A DNA stretch of 40,011 nucleotides from a virus. A program made the position numbers and the translations under genes. This document shows positions 29,776 to 37,670 of the stretch, in pieces. Position 1 is the stretch's first letter, and each line of letters begins with the position of its first letter. The stretch is taken from IMG/VR virus record IMGVR_UViG_3300027759_000178, positions 1 through 40,011 of that record; one strand, given 5' to 3'. The notes under the pieces were generated by a model, which saw only the letters and a list, made by a program, of their open reading frames with translations, had not been told where the DNA came from and did no database searches.

Positions 29776-30828
29776 ATGAGATTTCACGTTGTTGGTCTGC
29801 CACACGCTCAAACTACTACTGAATATATGTCCTGTGCCTTTACCCAAAAGGTAAGGCTGTTCTCTAAGATGATGTATGAGGCAGGTCATACTGTCTATCT
29901 ATACGCCGGAGAATATAACGATGCTCCTTGTACGGAGTTAGTTACCTGTATAGATGAGCAGATGCGTGAGGAATCATTAAATGGAAAGCACTACACCAGC
30001 GCATCCTTCAACACAGAACTGCCACACTGGAAACACTTTACTAAAAATGTTATCACTGAGATCAGCGCTAGGGCAGAAGAAAAAGATTTCCTTTGCTTTA
30101 TTGGTGGGACGGCTCATAGGGAAATTGCTCAAGCGTTACCTCAATACATCTCGGTAGAGTTTGGTATTGGCTACGGAGCTACCTTTGCTAAGTACAGAGT
30201 CTGGGAGTCTTACTCTTGGATGCACAGCAACTACGCAGGGTTCAAAGATCCGACGCAAGTAGATGGACAATTCTTTGACACTGTTATTCCTGGATATTTT
30301 GAGCAAACAGATTTTCCACTATGCCTGGATAAAAAAGATTACTTGCTCTATGTCGGAAGAATCATTCCCCGCAAAGGAATAGAGATAGCAGTCCAAGTTG
30401 CTAAAGAGCTTGGTAAGACGTTAGTAATGGCAGGACCTGGAGATCCACCTAAAGGTGTGGAGTATGTTGGAGTAGTCGGCGCTAAGAAAAGAGCCGAACT
30501 AATGGGTAAGGCGCAAGCCTTATTAGCCCCAACGCTTTATATAGAACCGTTTGGGAATATTGTGCCAGAGGCACACTTCACTGGAACTCCGACAATCACC
30601 ACTGACTGGGGTGCCTTTGTAGAAACCAATCTACACGGGGTAACAGGATATAGATGTAGAACTTTTGATGAGTTCTGCAAGGCTGTGGATAATGTGTGGA
30701 CATTAGATCCAAATGTAATTCACCGTAGAGCTGTACAGAACTACTCATTAGAAGCAATACAACCGCAGTATGAAAAGTATTTTACAAAGTTATTAACACT
30801 CTGGAACAACGGATGGTATGAAAGGTAA
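29776..30828 (+). CDS. GT4-type glycosyltransferase (GT-B fold)
   Basis: The 350-residue product has a Rossmann-like C-terminal half: YVGRIIPRKGIEIAVQVAKEL and VMAGPG, followed by the EX7E motif EPFGNIVPE at about residues 257-265. It then has TPTITTDWGAFVE, typical of GT4 retaining glycosyltransferases that use nucleotide-sugars. It sits between fibre and connector genes. A role could be glycosylating fibres or capsid, or altering host surface sugars. There is a poor ribosome site before ATG 29776, eight bases after the previous stop. Confidence 0.88.
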   Translation: MRFHVVGLPHAQTTTEYMSCAFTQKVRLFSKMMYEAGHTVYLYAGEYNDAPCTELVTCIDEQMREESLNGKHYTSASFNTELPHWKHFTKNVITEISARAEEKDFLCFIGGTAHREIAQALPQYISVEFGIGYGATFAKYRVWESYSWMHSNYAGFKDPTQVDGQFFDTVIPGYFEQTDFPLCLDKKDYLLYVGRIIPRKGIEIAVQVAKELGKTLVMAGPGDPPKGVEYVGVVGAKKRAELMGKAQALLAPTLYIEPFGNIVPEAHFTGTPTITTDWGAFVETNLHGVTGYRCRTFDEFCKAVDNVWTLDPNVIHRRAVQNYSLEAIQPQYEKYFTKLLTLWNNGWYER

Positions 30829-30830
30829 CA

Positions 30831-31727
30831 ATGGCAACACTATCGGATATGATAGATGAGGTACGATCAAACCTAGCAGGCTACACTCTGCGTCAAGATC
30901 GGATTACTTATCTAAACGCTGCTATCACCACCACTAATACCGCTATTCAGGTTGGTTCTTCATCTAACTTAGCAAAAGGTATTATTGAGATTGATGATGA
31001 ACTCATCTGGATTGACAACTTTGCTAAAGCAACTAACACACTAAACGCTGCTCCAGGCTTTGGTCGTGGCTTTCAGAACTCTACACCTGCGCCACACGCA
31101 CAGTATGCACAGATAACTTTAAGTCCTACCTTTCCTAGAATGATGGTTAAGCAGGCTATCAATGACACTATCAACAGTGTCTATCCTAAGCTCTGGGCAG
31201 TAACATCTACTACCTTTACCTTTAACGCAGCACAAACTACCTATGCCTTGCCTGACGATCTAGAGTCAATCCTTTATATCTCTTGGCAAACCACAGGTTC
31301 TAGCCAAGAGTGGCTACCAGTTAACAAATGGCGAGCAGATCCTATGGCTAATATCTCTACCTTTAATAGTCAAAATACTGTAAACATCTATGAGAATATC
31401 CAACCAGGACGTACAGTTCAGGTTTACTACACAACCACACCTACTACTTTAGATTCATCTACTGATGATTTTACAGATGTTTCAGGATTACCTGAAACCT
31501 GTAGAGATGTTATTACCCTAGGCGCAGCCTATAAGTTGCTTTCATATATTGATTCAGGTCGTATCAATCTTACCTCTGCGGAAGCAGATTCTCAAGATAG
31601 CAAGATCCCTTCAACTGCTGGAACATCATCATCTCGTTATATTTATGCGGTTTACCAAAACCGTTTGAACGAGGAAGCATTAAAGTTACAAGACAAATAC
31701 CCAATCCGTCTTCACTATACAAAGTAG
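30831..31727 (+). CDS. Head-tail connector / adaptor-like protein
   Basis: A 298-residue product. The start LSDMIDEVRSNLAGYTLRQDRITYL is followed by a small beta domain (IIEIDDELIWIDN, then FGRGFQNSTPAPHAQ) and FPRMMVKQAINDTINSVYPKLW. The order helix, beta domain, helices occurs in actinophage connector proteins between portal and tail. It lies far from the portal, as adaptors of short-tailed phages often do. GAAAGGTAACA precedes the ATG. Confidence 0.7.
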   Translation: MATLSDMIDEVRSNLAGYTLRQDRITYLNAAITTTNTAIQVGSSSNLAKGIIEIDDELIWIDNFAKATNTLNAAPGFGRGFQNSTPAPHAQYAQITLSPTFPRMMVKQAINDTINSVYPKLWAVTSTTFTFNAAQTTYALPDDLESILYISWQTTGSSQEWLPVNKWRADPMANISTFNSQNTVNIYENIQPGRTVQVYYTTTPTTLDSSTDDFTDVSGLPETCRDVITLGAAYKLLSYIDSGRINLTSAEADSQDSKIPSTAGTSSSRYIYAVYQNRLNEEALKLQDKYPIRLHYTK

Positions 31728-31733
31728 GTAGAA

Positions 31734-32651
31734 ATGGCATCCAGACAATACTCAACAATCTCTATTGATACTACATTAGCGAGTTCCATAAATTCTAGCG
31801 TAACTTCTATGACAGTTGCCTCTGGCACTGGCACTACCTTAATGGGCGGTATAACTTTAACAGCAGGTGATACCTTTGCTTTGGCTATTGATCCAGATAC
31901 TTCCAGTGAAGAAATTGTTTATGTAACTGCCGTATCTAGCGATACTCTTACTATTACAAGAGCGCGAGCTGGTACTGCTGGTATCGCACATAATGCTGGA
32001 GCAACCGTTCAGCACGTATTTACTGGTAATGATGCCCAACACTTTGAAGATACAGTAGTTATCGCTGTAACAACCTCTGGTTCACAGACAATTACTGGCG
32101 CTAAGACATTTTCTACAGCACCTGTGATATCAACAATCACTAACACTGGAACTCTTACATTACCTACCTCAACTGACACTCTTGTTGGTAAAGCAACAAC
32201 AGATAATCTTACAAACAAAACCCTTACTTCTCCAAATAGTAATTATGCAACCTTAAAATCTCCACAGGAGATTAACACAATATCTGCAACAGCAGCCACA
32301 GGTACCATAAACTATGATTACAAAACACAAGCAGTTCTTTATTACACTACAAATGCAAGCGGTAACTTCGTAGTAAATGTTCGTGGAGATGGAAGCACTA
32401 CTCTTGCATCCCTTATGGATATTGCTGATTCAGTAACTGTTGTCTTCTCAGTAACCAATGGAGCAACTGCTTACTACAATACTTCAGTGCAAATTGATGG
32501 CACAACAACTGGTGTTACCACCAGATGGCAGGGTGGCACAGCACCAACAGCAGGTAATGCTTCCTCTGTAGATGTTTACACATACAACATTACAAAACTG
32601 TCTGCTACTCCCACATACTCTGTTCTTGCATCGCAAACAAAGTTTGCATAA
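31734..32651 (+). CDS. Second tail-fibre-like protein sharing the C-terminal domain
   Basis: A 305-residue product. A beta domain with ITLTAGDTFALAIDP and RARAGTAGIAHNAGA leads to a fibre linker (TITGAKTFSTAPVIS, TDNLTNKTLTSPN). The C-terminal about 130 residues match those of 27110-27937 (RWQGGTAPTAGNASSVDVY to VLASQTKFA). The beta domain resembles that in the connector next to it. Start follows GTAGAA. Confidence 0.85.
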   Translation: MASRQYSTISIDTTLASSINSSVTSMTVASGTGTTLMGGITLTAGDTFALAIDPDTSSEEIVYVTAVSSDTLTITRARAGTAGIAHNAGATVQHVFTGNDAQHFEDTVVIAVTTSGSQTITGAKTFSTAPVISTITNTGTLTLPTSTDTLVGKATTDNLTNKTLTSPNSNYATLKSPQEINTISATAATGTINYDYKTQAVLYYTTNASGNFVVNVRGDGSTTLASLMDIADSVTVVFSVTNGATAYYNTSVQIDGTTTGVTTRWQGGTAPTAGNASSVDVYTYNITKLSATPTYSVLASQTKFA

Positions 32652-32656
32652 GGGTA

Positions 32657-32770
32657 ATGTCTTTACTGACAGGTAATTGCACAACAGAAGATATCCCTAC
32701 TTGGGAATACAGATATGACCCATTAGATGAACAGATGAAATCAAAGGAGAATAATGGCATACGGTTCTGA
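32657..32770 (+). CDS. Possible 37-residue microprotein
   Basis: ATG 32657 opens MSLLTGNCTTEDIPTWEYRY and ends in ENNGIRF. It follows AAGGGTA closely and overlaps the next gene by 17 bases. Short, with no recognised motif; it may be translated or may be only part of the leader of the next gene. Confidence 0.45.
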   Translation: MSLLTGNCTTEDIPTWEYRYDPLDEQMKSKENNGIRF

Positions 32771-34676
32771 CATTACTGAAAGCGGTGCCTACCGCGATAT
32801 TGCTTTTCCACTGTCAAATCCTTCATCATCTGTATCGTACCTACCTTCTGACTTTGGTTACGATGTAGCAATCAATACTCAGCCATTCTTTATGAGTACC
32901 AGTGATGAGACTCCTTATCGCAGAGTAACTGCTCAATATCGAAAGCAACAATACGATCAAACGCGAGAAGCAGGTGAGCAATCGCTCACTGGCTGGTGGT
33001 TTAGATCCCAATCCTCGTTCCACTTAGGAGCGGGGATTAAGTATTTTGAGCCTGCTCAGGATGAATCTTTGCGATTCCAGTTCACTGAGTCTAAAGGTTT
33101 AGATGTATGGACTAAGGGACAAGCAACTCTTCTTAATGATACAGCAATATTCTATGATGGAACTAACGCTGGTCAGTTGATTGGTGTCAATGATGGTACC
33201 AATGACTGCATCTATATTACAGATGGTACTGCATTAAAAAAGATCACTTCTGCTGGATCATCTTCAACTATTACTCAGGCTGGTACAGCATCAACTATCT
33301 ATTCACTTACCACAGATGGTTCTAATTACTATTTTATTAACGCCACAAAGGTACACAGAGGCTCCGTAGGGGCAAGTCCAGCAGACTCTGAGATCTACAA
33401 TACTCCTACTACAACCAGAGCCACTATCCGTTATGTCAAGCAACGGTTACTGCTGGCTAAGGAAAATGTTTTATATGAACTTAATGCTAACGCTTCAGCT
33501 TCTGCTGCATTACCTACTGCTCTATACACCCATCCGAACACAGCGTGGGTATGGTCTGCTATCGCTGAGGGACCGGCTGCTATCTATGTAGCAGGATATG
33601 ATCCTAATGGAACCTCAAGTTCCATCTTCAAGATTACTTTAGATCCAACTGTACCTAACACACTTGGGTTTCCAACTCTTAGTACACCTACAGTAACTAT
33701 TGACTTACCAGCAGGTGAACGGATCAACGGATTTGATGTTTATCTTGGAACTTATGCAGTCCTTGCTACCAGCAAGGGAGTCCGAGTTGGTGTGGTATCC
33801 GCAGATGGAGATATCTCCTACGGTCCATTACTTTACAGCGATGCTGCTTGTAATGATGTTTCTTTTGCTGATCGTTTTGCTTATGTAACTACCACAATAG
33901 ATGGCGAAGCAGGGTTGCTTCGTATAGATCTATCCACAGTTATCGGTAATGCAATAGTATTTCCTTATGCTTGGGACTTGATTGCTGCTGGCGTTAGTGC
34001 TGCCGCTACTCAAGTTGCTTTCTTTGGCAACTCAGATCGTATAGCATTTACAACAGGTACTGATGTCTGGGCTGAATCAACAACATCATTGGTAGCTAGT
34101 GGCTATTTACAGACTGGTTACATCAGATATAACACATTAGAAAATAAGATATTCAAGTTGCTGTTACCTAAGATTGATAATACAAATGGTGCTTTTCAAA
34201 TCAACTCTGTTGATAGTTCTAATACTGAATACAATATTGGTACCTTTGCACAAGGATCTGGCGTAAGCGAGATAGGTATTCCATATCCTGCTGGTGGTCA
34301 ACAGTATCTAGGCTTCAAGTTTACAATAAATAGATCAAGCACTAATCCATTGTTAGGACCTTTATTTACTGGCTATCAACTTAAATCATTACCTGGCATA
34401 CCACGCCAGCGCTTAATTCAATACCCTCTAGCTTGTTATGACCACGAATCAGATGCCTTTGGTAATGAAGTTGGTTATGACGGACGAGCCTACGACAGAT
34501 TGTATGACATAGAGACTTTAGAAAACCAAGGCAATACAGTCAGAGTTGAGGACTTTCGTACCGGAGAAGTTTACATCGGGTTGATTGAAGAGATGGATTT
34601 TGTAAACAAAACTCCAACGGATAAAAGGTTTACTGGATTTGGCGGTATTTTATTAGTAACAGTTAGAACAGTCTAA
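32754..34676 (+). CDS. Putative tail hub / nozzle-like protein
   Basis: A 640-residue product. The N-terminus (about residues 50-110) has the pattern FFMSTSDETPYRRVTAQYRKQQ and GWWFRSQSSFHLGAGIKYFEP, seen in actinophage tail proteins. The centre looks like repeated beta blades (TDGTALKKITSAGSS, LTTDGSNYYFINATKVH, and further similar turns), a possible beta-propeller. The end has RVEDFRTGEVYIGLIEEMDF. Could be the nozzle of a short tail or the hub of a longer one. AAGGAGAATA precedes the ATG. Confidence 0.75.
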   Translation: MAYGSDITESGAYRDIAFPLSNPSSSVSYLPSDFGYDVAINTQPFFMSTSDETPYRRVTAQYRKQQYDQTREAGEQSLTGWWFRSQSSFHLGAGIKYFEPAQDESLRFQFTESKGLDVWTKGQATLLNDTAIFYDGTNAGQLIGVNDGTNDCIYITDGTALKKITSAGSSSTITQAGTASTIYSLTTDGSNYYFINATKVHRGSVGASPADSEIYNTPTTTRATIRYVKQRLLLAKENVLYELNANASASAALPTALYTHPNTAWVWSAIAEGPAAIYVAGYDPNGTSSSIFKITLDPTVPNTLGFPTLSTPTVTIDLPAGERINGFDVYLGTYAVLATSKGVRVGVVSADGDISYGPLLYSDAACNDVSFADRFAYVTTTIDGEAGLLRIDLSTVIGNAIVFPYAWDLIAAGVSAAATQVAFFGNSDRIAFTTGTDVWAESTTSLVASGYLQTGYIRYNTLENKIFKLLLPKIDNTNGAFQINSVDSSNTEYNIGTFAQGSGVSEIGIPYPAGGQQYLGFKFTINRSSTNPLLGPLFTGYQLKSLPGIPRQRLIQYPLACYDHESDAFGNEVGYDGRAYDRLYDIETLENQGNTVRVEDFRTGEVYIGLIEEMDFVNKTPTDKRFTGFGGILLVTVRTV

Positions 34677-34894
34677 TGAGTGCCTCCGACTGGGTTATTT
34701 TTGTATCTGGACTTCTAGGTGTACTGGCTACTGTCAGTATGGGAATCCGATGGATGGTAAAATCTTTTCTAATGGAACTTCGTCCCAATGGCGGATCAAG
34801 TATGAAGGATTCCGTTACTAAAAATACCCTTCGACTAGAAAGACTAGAGAACAGAGTTGATGACATCTACCGACTACTACTGGAGAACAAATGA
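34676..34894 (+). CDS. Membrane protein of the lysis cassette (DUF2746/holin-partner-like)
   Basis: A 72-residue product with one transmembrane segment at about residues 5-27 (WVIFVSGLLGVLATVSMGIRW) and a charged helical coil (RLERLENRVDDIYRLLLENK). This single-span plus coiled-coil form occurs next to endolysin genes in actinophages. TAATG start, ATGA overlap with the endolysin. A second holin or antiholin is plausible. Confidence 0.75.
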   Translation: MSASDWVIFVSGLLGVLATVSMGIRWMVKSFLMELRPNGGSSMKDSVTKNTLRLERLENRVDDIYRLLLENK

Positions 34895-35334
34895 TACCGT
34901 TAGCAAAGGCTGCAACACCGGCTGCGATTGCTGTGCTTCGTCAAGCGACAGCTCTGAAACCAAAGCGCAAGAAGGCATCAGATGGTTTGCTGCCAAGCAA
35001 GGCCCATTTATCCAAAAATCCTAACTCAGATCACAACTCAGGCTATGCCTGCGATCTAACTCACGATCCTAAAGATGGCATTGATTGCCGTCAAGCATAT
35101 ATAGAATTACAAAATGACCCAAGGGTCAAGTACTTGATTTTCCAAGGTCGCATCTGGTCCGAGGAAAAGGGTGATCGTGACTTTGACGGTTACGCACACC
35201 CAGTACATATTCACATATCAATCAAAGAAGGCTGCGGGAAGGATACTTCTCCTTGGTTTCCTTGGCTTGGTAAGGCGAAGGTAGTAAACAAAGTAAAGGC
35301 TAAGGTAAAACCTTTACCTAAAAAGGAAGGCTAA
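34891..35334 (+). CDS. Endolysin, peptidase M15-like (VanY type)
   Basis: The 147-residue product has the zinc-peptidase motif SDHNSGYACDL (H48 and D55) and HPVHIHIS (H108 as third ligand). These are the signatures of M15 D-Ala-D-Ala or L-Ala-D-Glu peptidases, which cut peptide bonds in peptidoglycan. The tail is lysine-rich (VNKVKAKVKPLPKKEG), perhaps for binding the wall. There is no signal peptide, so it needs the neighbouring holin to reach the wall. Confidence 0.9.
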   Translation: MIPLAKAATPAAIAVLRQATALKPKRKKASDGLLPSKAHLSKNPNSDHNSGYACDLTHDPKDGIDCRQAYIELQNDPRVKYLIFQGRIWSEEKGDRDFDGYAHPVHIHISIKEGCGKDTSPWFPWLGKAKVVNKVKAKVKPLPKKEG

Positions 35335-35336
35335 TA

Positions 35337-35531
35337 ATGACTCAAATTACCAAAGATAAAGCACAAGCTATGTTGATGTCCTACCTACGGGCTGGCGTAG
35401 CATCTTGTATTGCTTTGTATATGGCTGGAATTACAGATCCAAAGGCATATGCCACTGTATTTTTATCTTCATTTGCTGGTCCAGGAATGAAGGTATTAGA
35501 CAAGAAAGCCAAGCACTACAGCAAAGTATAA
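35337..35531 (+). CDS. Holin (r1t-like)
   Basis: A 64-residue product with a Gly/Ala-rich membrane segment: LRAGVASCIALYMAGITDPKAY followed by TVFLSSFAGPGMKVL, two possible spans with a short turn and a basic end. This matches the r1t-type holin layout, which opens the membrane for the endolysin. It is last in the late unit, directly before the terminator. Confidence 0.85.
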   Translation: MTQITKDKAQAMLMSYLRAGVASCIALYMAGITDPKAYATVFLSSFAGPGMKVLDKKAKHYSKV

Positions 35532-35549
35532 GTTTTACTGCGAGGCAAA

Positions 35550-35583
35550 GGGCCGTTCCCGTAAGGGGCGGCCCTCTTTTTTT
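35550..35583 (+). terminator. Strong rho-independent terminator of the late unit
   Basis: GGGCCG pairs with CGGCCC, with an inner CCC/GGG around GTAA (35550-35574), followed by eight T (35576-35583). It lies 18 bases after the holin stop. Confidence 0.93.
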
Positions 35584-35588
35584 ATGCC

Positions 35589-35813
35589 TTAAATTAGTGA
35601 GTCTTGGTCATAATCCACTGGAGTAGGCAGAGTCACCAGATTCCCACAGTTAAGGCACTCGGCATCTAGGAAGTAGAAGGCTAATTCACTATCCTCGAAA
35701 GCACCGATCATTACAAAAAGTCCATTACCACATACGCATTTATGAGTAGGAGTACCTCGGAGATCAATACCCCGTTTATCGGGGAGGTGAGCCTCCCAAA
35801 TGTCCTTACCCAA
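35589..35813 (-). CDS. Isolated leftward zinc-ribbon protein
   Basis: A 74-residue product with CVCGNG (C26, C28) and CLNCGN (C53, C56) and a beta-rich middle. Similar short zinc proteins occur in actinophages. The likely start is TTG 35813 after GGTGATTG. It is the only leftward gene outside the leftward unit and stands head to head with the control region of the replication unit. Confidence 0.72.
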   Translation of the reverse strand: MGKDIWEAHLPDKRGIDLRGTPTHKCVCGNGLFVMIGAFEDSELAFYFLDAECLNCGNLVTLPTPVDYDQDSLI

Positions 35814-35894
35814 ACAATCACCCTACCTCGTAGAAAAAACGGCCCGACACGCCTTAAAGCAGGGCGATTTAGGCCATTCTAGGCGGTACCGTAT

Positions 35895-35913
35895 GGGTGG
35901 CCTCAAGCCACCC
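35895..35913. promoter_or_regulatory. Perfect 7-bp hairpin in the control region before the replication unit
   Basis: GGGTGGC (35895-35901) pairs with GCCACCC (35907-35913) around a 5-base loop. It lies in the 222-base gap 35814-36035 between the leftward zinc-ribbon gene and the rightward replication genes. It may be an operator or a divergent control element. The leftward open frame over this gap is not convincing. Confidence 0.5.
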
Positions 35914-35989
35914 CTGTACTGTAACTCGCCTATGGCTCGTATTGTACACACATTCTCCGAAGCGACACGCCGAGGGTGACACACAATGT

Positions 35990-36018
35990 TTGGATTACTT
36001 CTCCGGTGGGAGTACACT
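35990..36018 (+). promoter_or_regulatory. Putative promoter of the replication unit
   Basis: TTGGAT (35990-35995) and TACACT (36013-36018) are separated by 17 bases, a good sigma-70-type layout. Transcription would begin near 36025, which is directly on the TAGGAGG ribosome site (36025-36031), giving an almost leaderless mRNA for the nuclease gene. Alternative promoters further upstream are possible. Confidence 0.4.
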
Positions 36019-36035
36019 CGCTCTTAGGAGGAACA

Positions 36036-37010
36036 ATGAATGTAATAGATGAGCTAATCACGGCGCTACGGAACAAAGATTCCGGTCGCGCCAGATCACT
36101 ACAACCAGAGATCGGTCCATCGGAGTTAGGTTCGTGCCGTAGAAAAGTATTCTACCGGTTAAATTCACAACCTGAAACTAACACCAATGACCTTAAACTC
36201 GCAGCGATTATGGGTACTGCTATTCATACTGAGATAGAAGCAGCTTTAAGTAAGGCAGATCCGCAGGGTATTAAGTTCTGGCTTGAAACTGAGGTGGCTT
36301 TCAATGATATGAAAGCACACGTTGACTGCTACATCCCTGAAGAAAAGATGATTGTGGATTGGAAGACAGTAAAGTCCAAGACACTAGGATACTTCCCAAG
36401 TAAGCAACAGATCTGGCAAGTCCAGACATACGGATACCTGATGAAACACGGTGCAGGTAATCCTGTTGACACAGTAGCACTGGTGGCTATCTCCCGTGAT
36501 GGTGATGAGCGCGATGTAATTATGCACTCAGAACCATATAACGAATCAATCGCGCTAGAAGCACTTGCCTGGTTAGATGAAATCAAAGCAACAGATACAG
36601 TCCCAGAACCAGAGAAGGATGCAGTTTCTTACTGCCGGTTCTACTGTAAGTTTTATGATGAATCTGGTGAGGTTGGTTGTACCGGTATAAAAAAAGATGA
36701 AGCACCTATGGTGCGTCTAGCTGAGTACAGTGCAAGTGATGCAGCAGTTAAATACCTTGATACAGATCAAAAGATAAAAGAGTTGACGAAGATCAAGGAT
36801 GAGATTAAGGTTCTACTAGAAGGCCACACTGGAGTTACAGATGACGGTATTCAAGTTAGCTGGACACCAATTGCCGGAAGGCGCACAGTGGATTCTGATG
36901 AAGTAGAAAAGTTACTTGGTTTTCTACCAACAAAGACAGGTAAAGAAAGTCTCCGGCTTGAAGTCAAGTCGGTTAAACAAACGGGAGGAACTGATTTAGA
37001 TGGCGAGTGA
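36036..37010 (+). CDS. Cas4/RecB-like PD-(D/E)XK nuclease with a cysteine cluster
   Basis: A 324-residue product. The nuclease core has GTAIHTEIEAAL, then HVDCYIPEEKMIVDWKTVKS with D and the DWK signature, and QQIWQVQTYGYLM. Cysteines are found early (LGSCRRKVFYR) and late (SYCRFYCKFYDESGEVGC), as in Fe-S-containing Cas4/AddB-type nucleases. It probably degrades or processes DNA ends in replication or recombination. ATG 36036 with TAGGAGG is preferred to ATG 35976, which lies in the control region. Confidence 0.85.
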   Translation: MNVIDELITALRNKDSGRARSLQPEIGPSELGSCRRKVFYRLNSQPETNTNDLKLAAIMGTAIHTEIEAALSKADPQGIKFWLETEVAFNDMKAHVDCYIPEEKMIVDWKTVKSKTLGYFPSKQQIWQVQTYGYLMKHGAGNPVDTVALVAISRDGDERDVIMHSEPYNESIALEALAWLDEIKATDTVPEPEKDAVSYCRFYCKFYDESGEVGCTGIKKDEAPMVRLAEYSASDAAVKYLDTDQKIKELTKIKDEIKVLLEGHTGVTDDGIQVSWTPIAGRRTVDSDEVEKLLGFLPTKTGKESLRLEVKSVKQTGGTDLDGE

Positions 37011-37377
37011 TCCAAGCACAAAGTTACAGATTAACTTTAAGTGGGAAAAAGATGGGGATATGATAAATATCTATGCTGTTAATCAAGCAGAGCTTGAACA
37101 ACATCTTACTACCATTCAAGATCTTGCTACTCTAATTATGTCAACATCACAATCATTACGTGGAGTGGCATCTCTTAGACCAGCATCATCAATAACACCT
37201 TCAGCACCAGCATCTGCACCATCAGCAGCTTCTGCTAGTGCTGCTGCTAATGCACCAGATTGCCGTCACGGAGGAATGACTTATCGTGAAGGTGTAGGAA
37301 ACAAGGGACCTTGGAGAGGTTATATGTGCGCGGCTCCTAAAGAGTCAACGGACAAATGTAAAAACATTTACCTGTAG
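37000..37377 (+). CDS. Unknown protein with Ala/Ser linker and C-terminal Cys/His motif
   Basis: A 125-residue product: a small domain LQINFKWEKDGDMINIYAV, then an Ala/Ser/Pro linker (about residues 58-86), and DCRHGGMTYREG, YMCAAPKES, DKCKNIYL. The Cys/His spacing suggests a zinc site. Overlaps the nuclease gene by 11 bases. Possible ssDNA- or nuclease-associated protein; not proven. Confidence 0.75.
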   Translation: MASDPSTKLQINFKWEKDGDMINIYAVNQAELEQHLTTIQDLATLIMSTSQSLRGVASLRPASSITPSAPASAPSAASASAAANAPDCRHGGMTYREGVGNKGPWRGYMCAAPKESTDKCKNIYL

Positions 37378-37388
37378 TCGGGGTAAAT

Positions 37389-37670
37389 ATGTTGCCACCT
37401 TGGGAATTTGAAAACCCACCCTGTAGAGAAATGGGTACGGATGTTTTCTACGCAGATCAAACGGTTGGTGCGACAACCAAGTACGGATTTAGACAGTTGG
37501 CAACTGTTAAAAAAGTATGTGGTAACTGTCCGTTCCAGAAAGATTGTTTAGACTGGGGAGTAAAGCACGAATCCTTTGGTATCTGGGGTGGGGCTACAGA
37601 GTATGAACGAAGTATGATCCGAAAGAAAACAGGAACAAAGTTTAAGTCATTGGAGAATCACTTTGCTTGA
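37389..37670 (+). CDS. whiB: WhiB-family transcriptional regulator
   Basis: The 93-residue product has the four WhiB cysteines C12, C44, C47 and C53 (CX2CX5C after the first) and GIWGG at residues 64-68. The C-terminal part is basic (RKKTGTKFKSL). WhiB proteins carry a 4Fe-4S cluster, bind the housekeeping sigma factor and change host transcription; phage versions such as WhiB of mycobacteriophage TM4 can repress host WhiB genes. The family is restricted to Actinobacteria and their phages, which identifies the host phylum. It has GGGGTAAAT upstream of the ATG. Confidence 0.95.
   Translation: MLPPWEFENPPCREMGTDVFYADQTVGATTKYGFRQLATVKKVCGNCPFQKDCLDWGVKHESFGIWGGATEYERSMIRKKTGTKFKSLENHFA

Noticed and set aside
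30684-30692. Third perfect DnaA box (TGTGGATAA, reverse orientation)
   Set aside because: It lies inside the glycosyltransferase coding sequence (A-V-D-N), without a partner box, and is probably chance.
35823-36017. Leftward 64-residue frame in the control region
   Set aside because: No ribosome site, no motif, and it covers the hairpin and the putative promoter.
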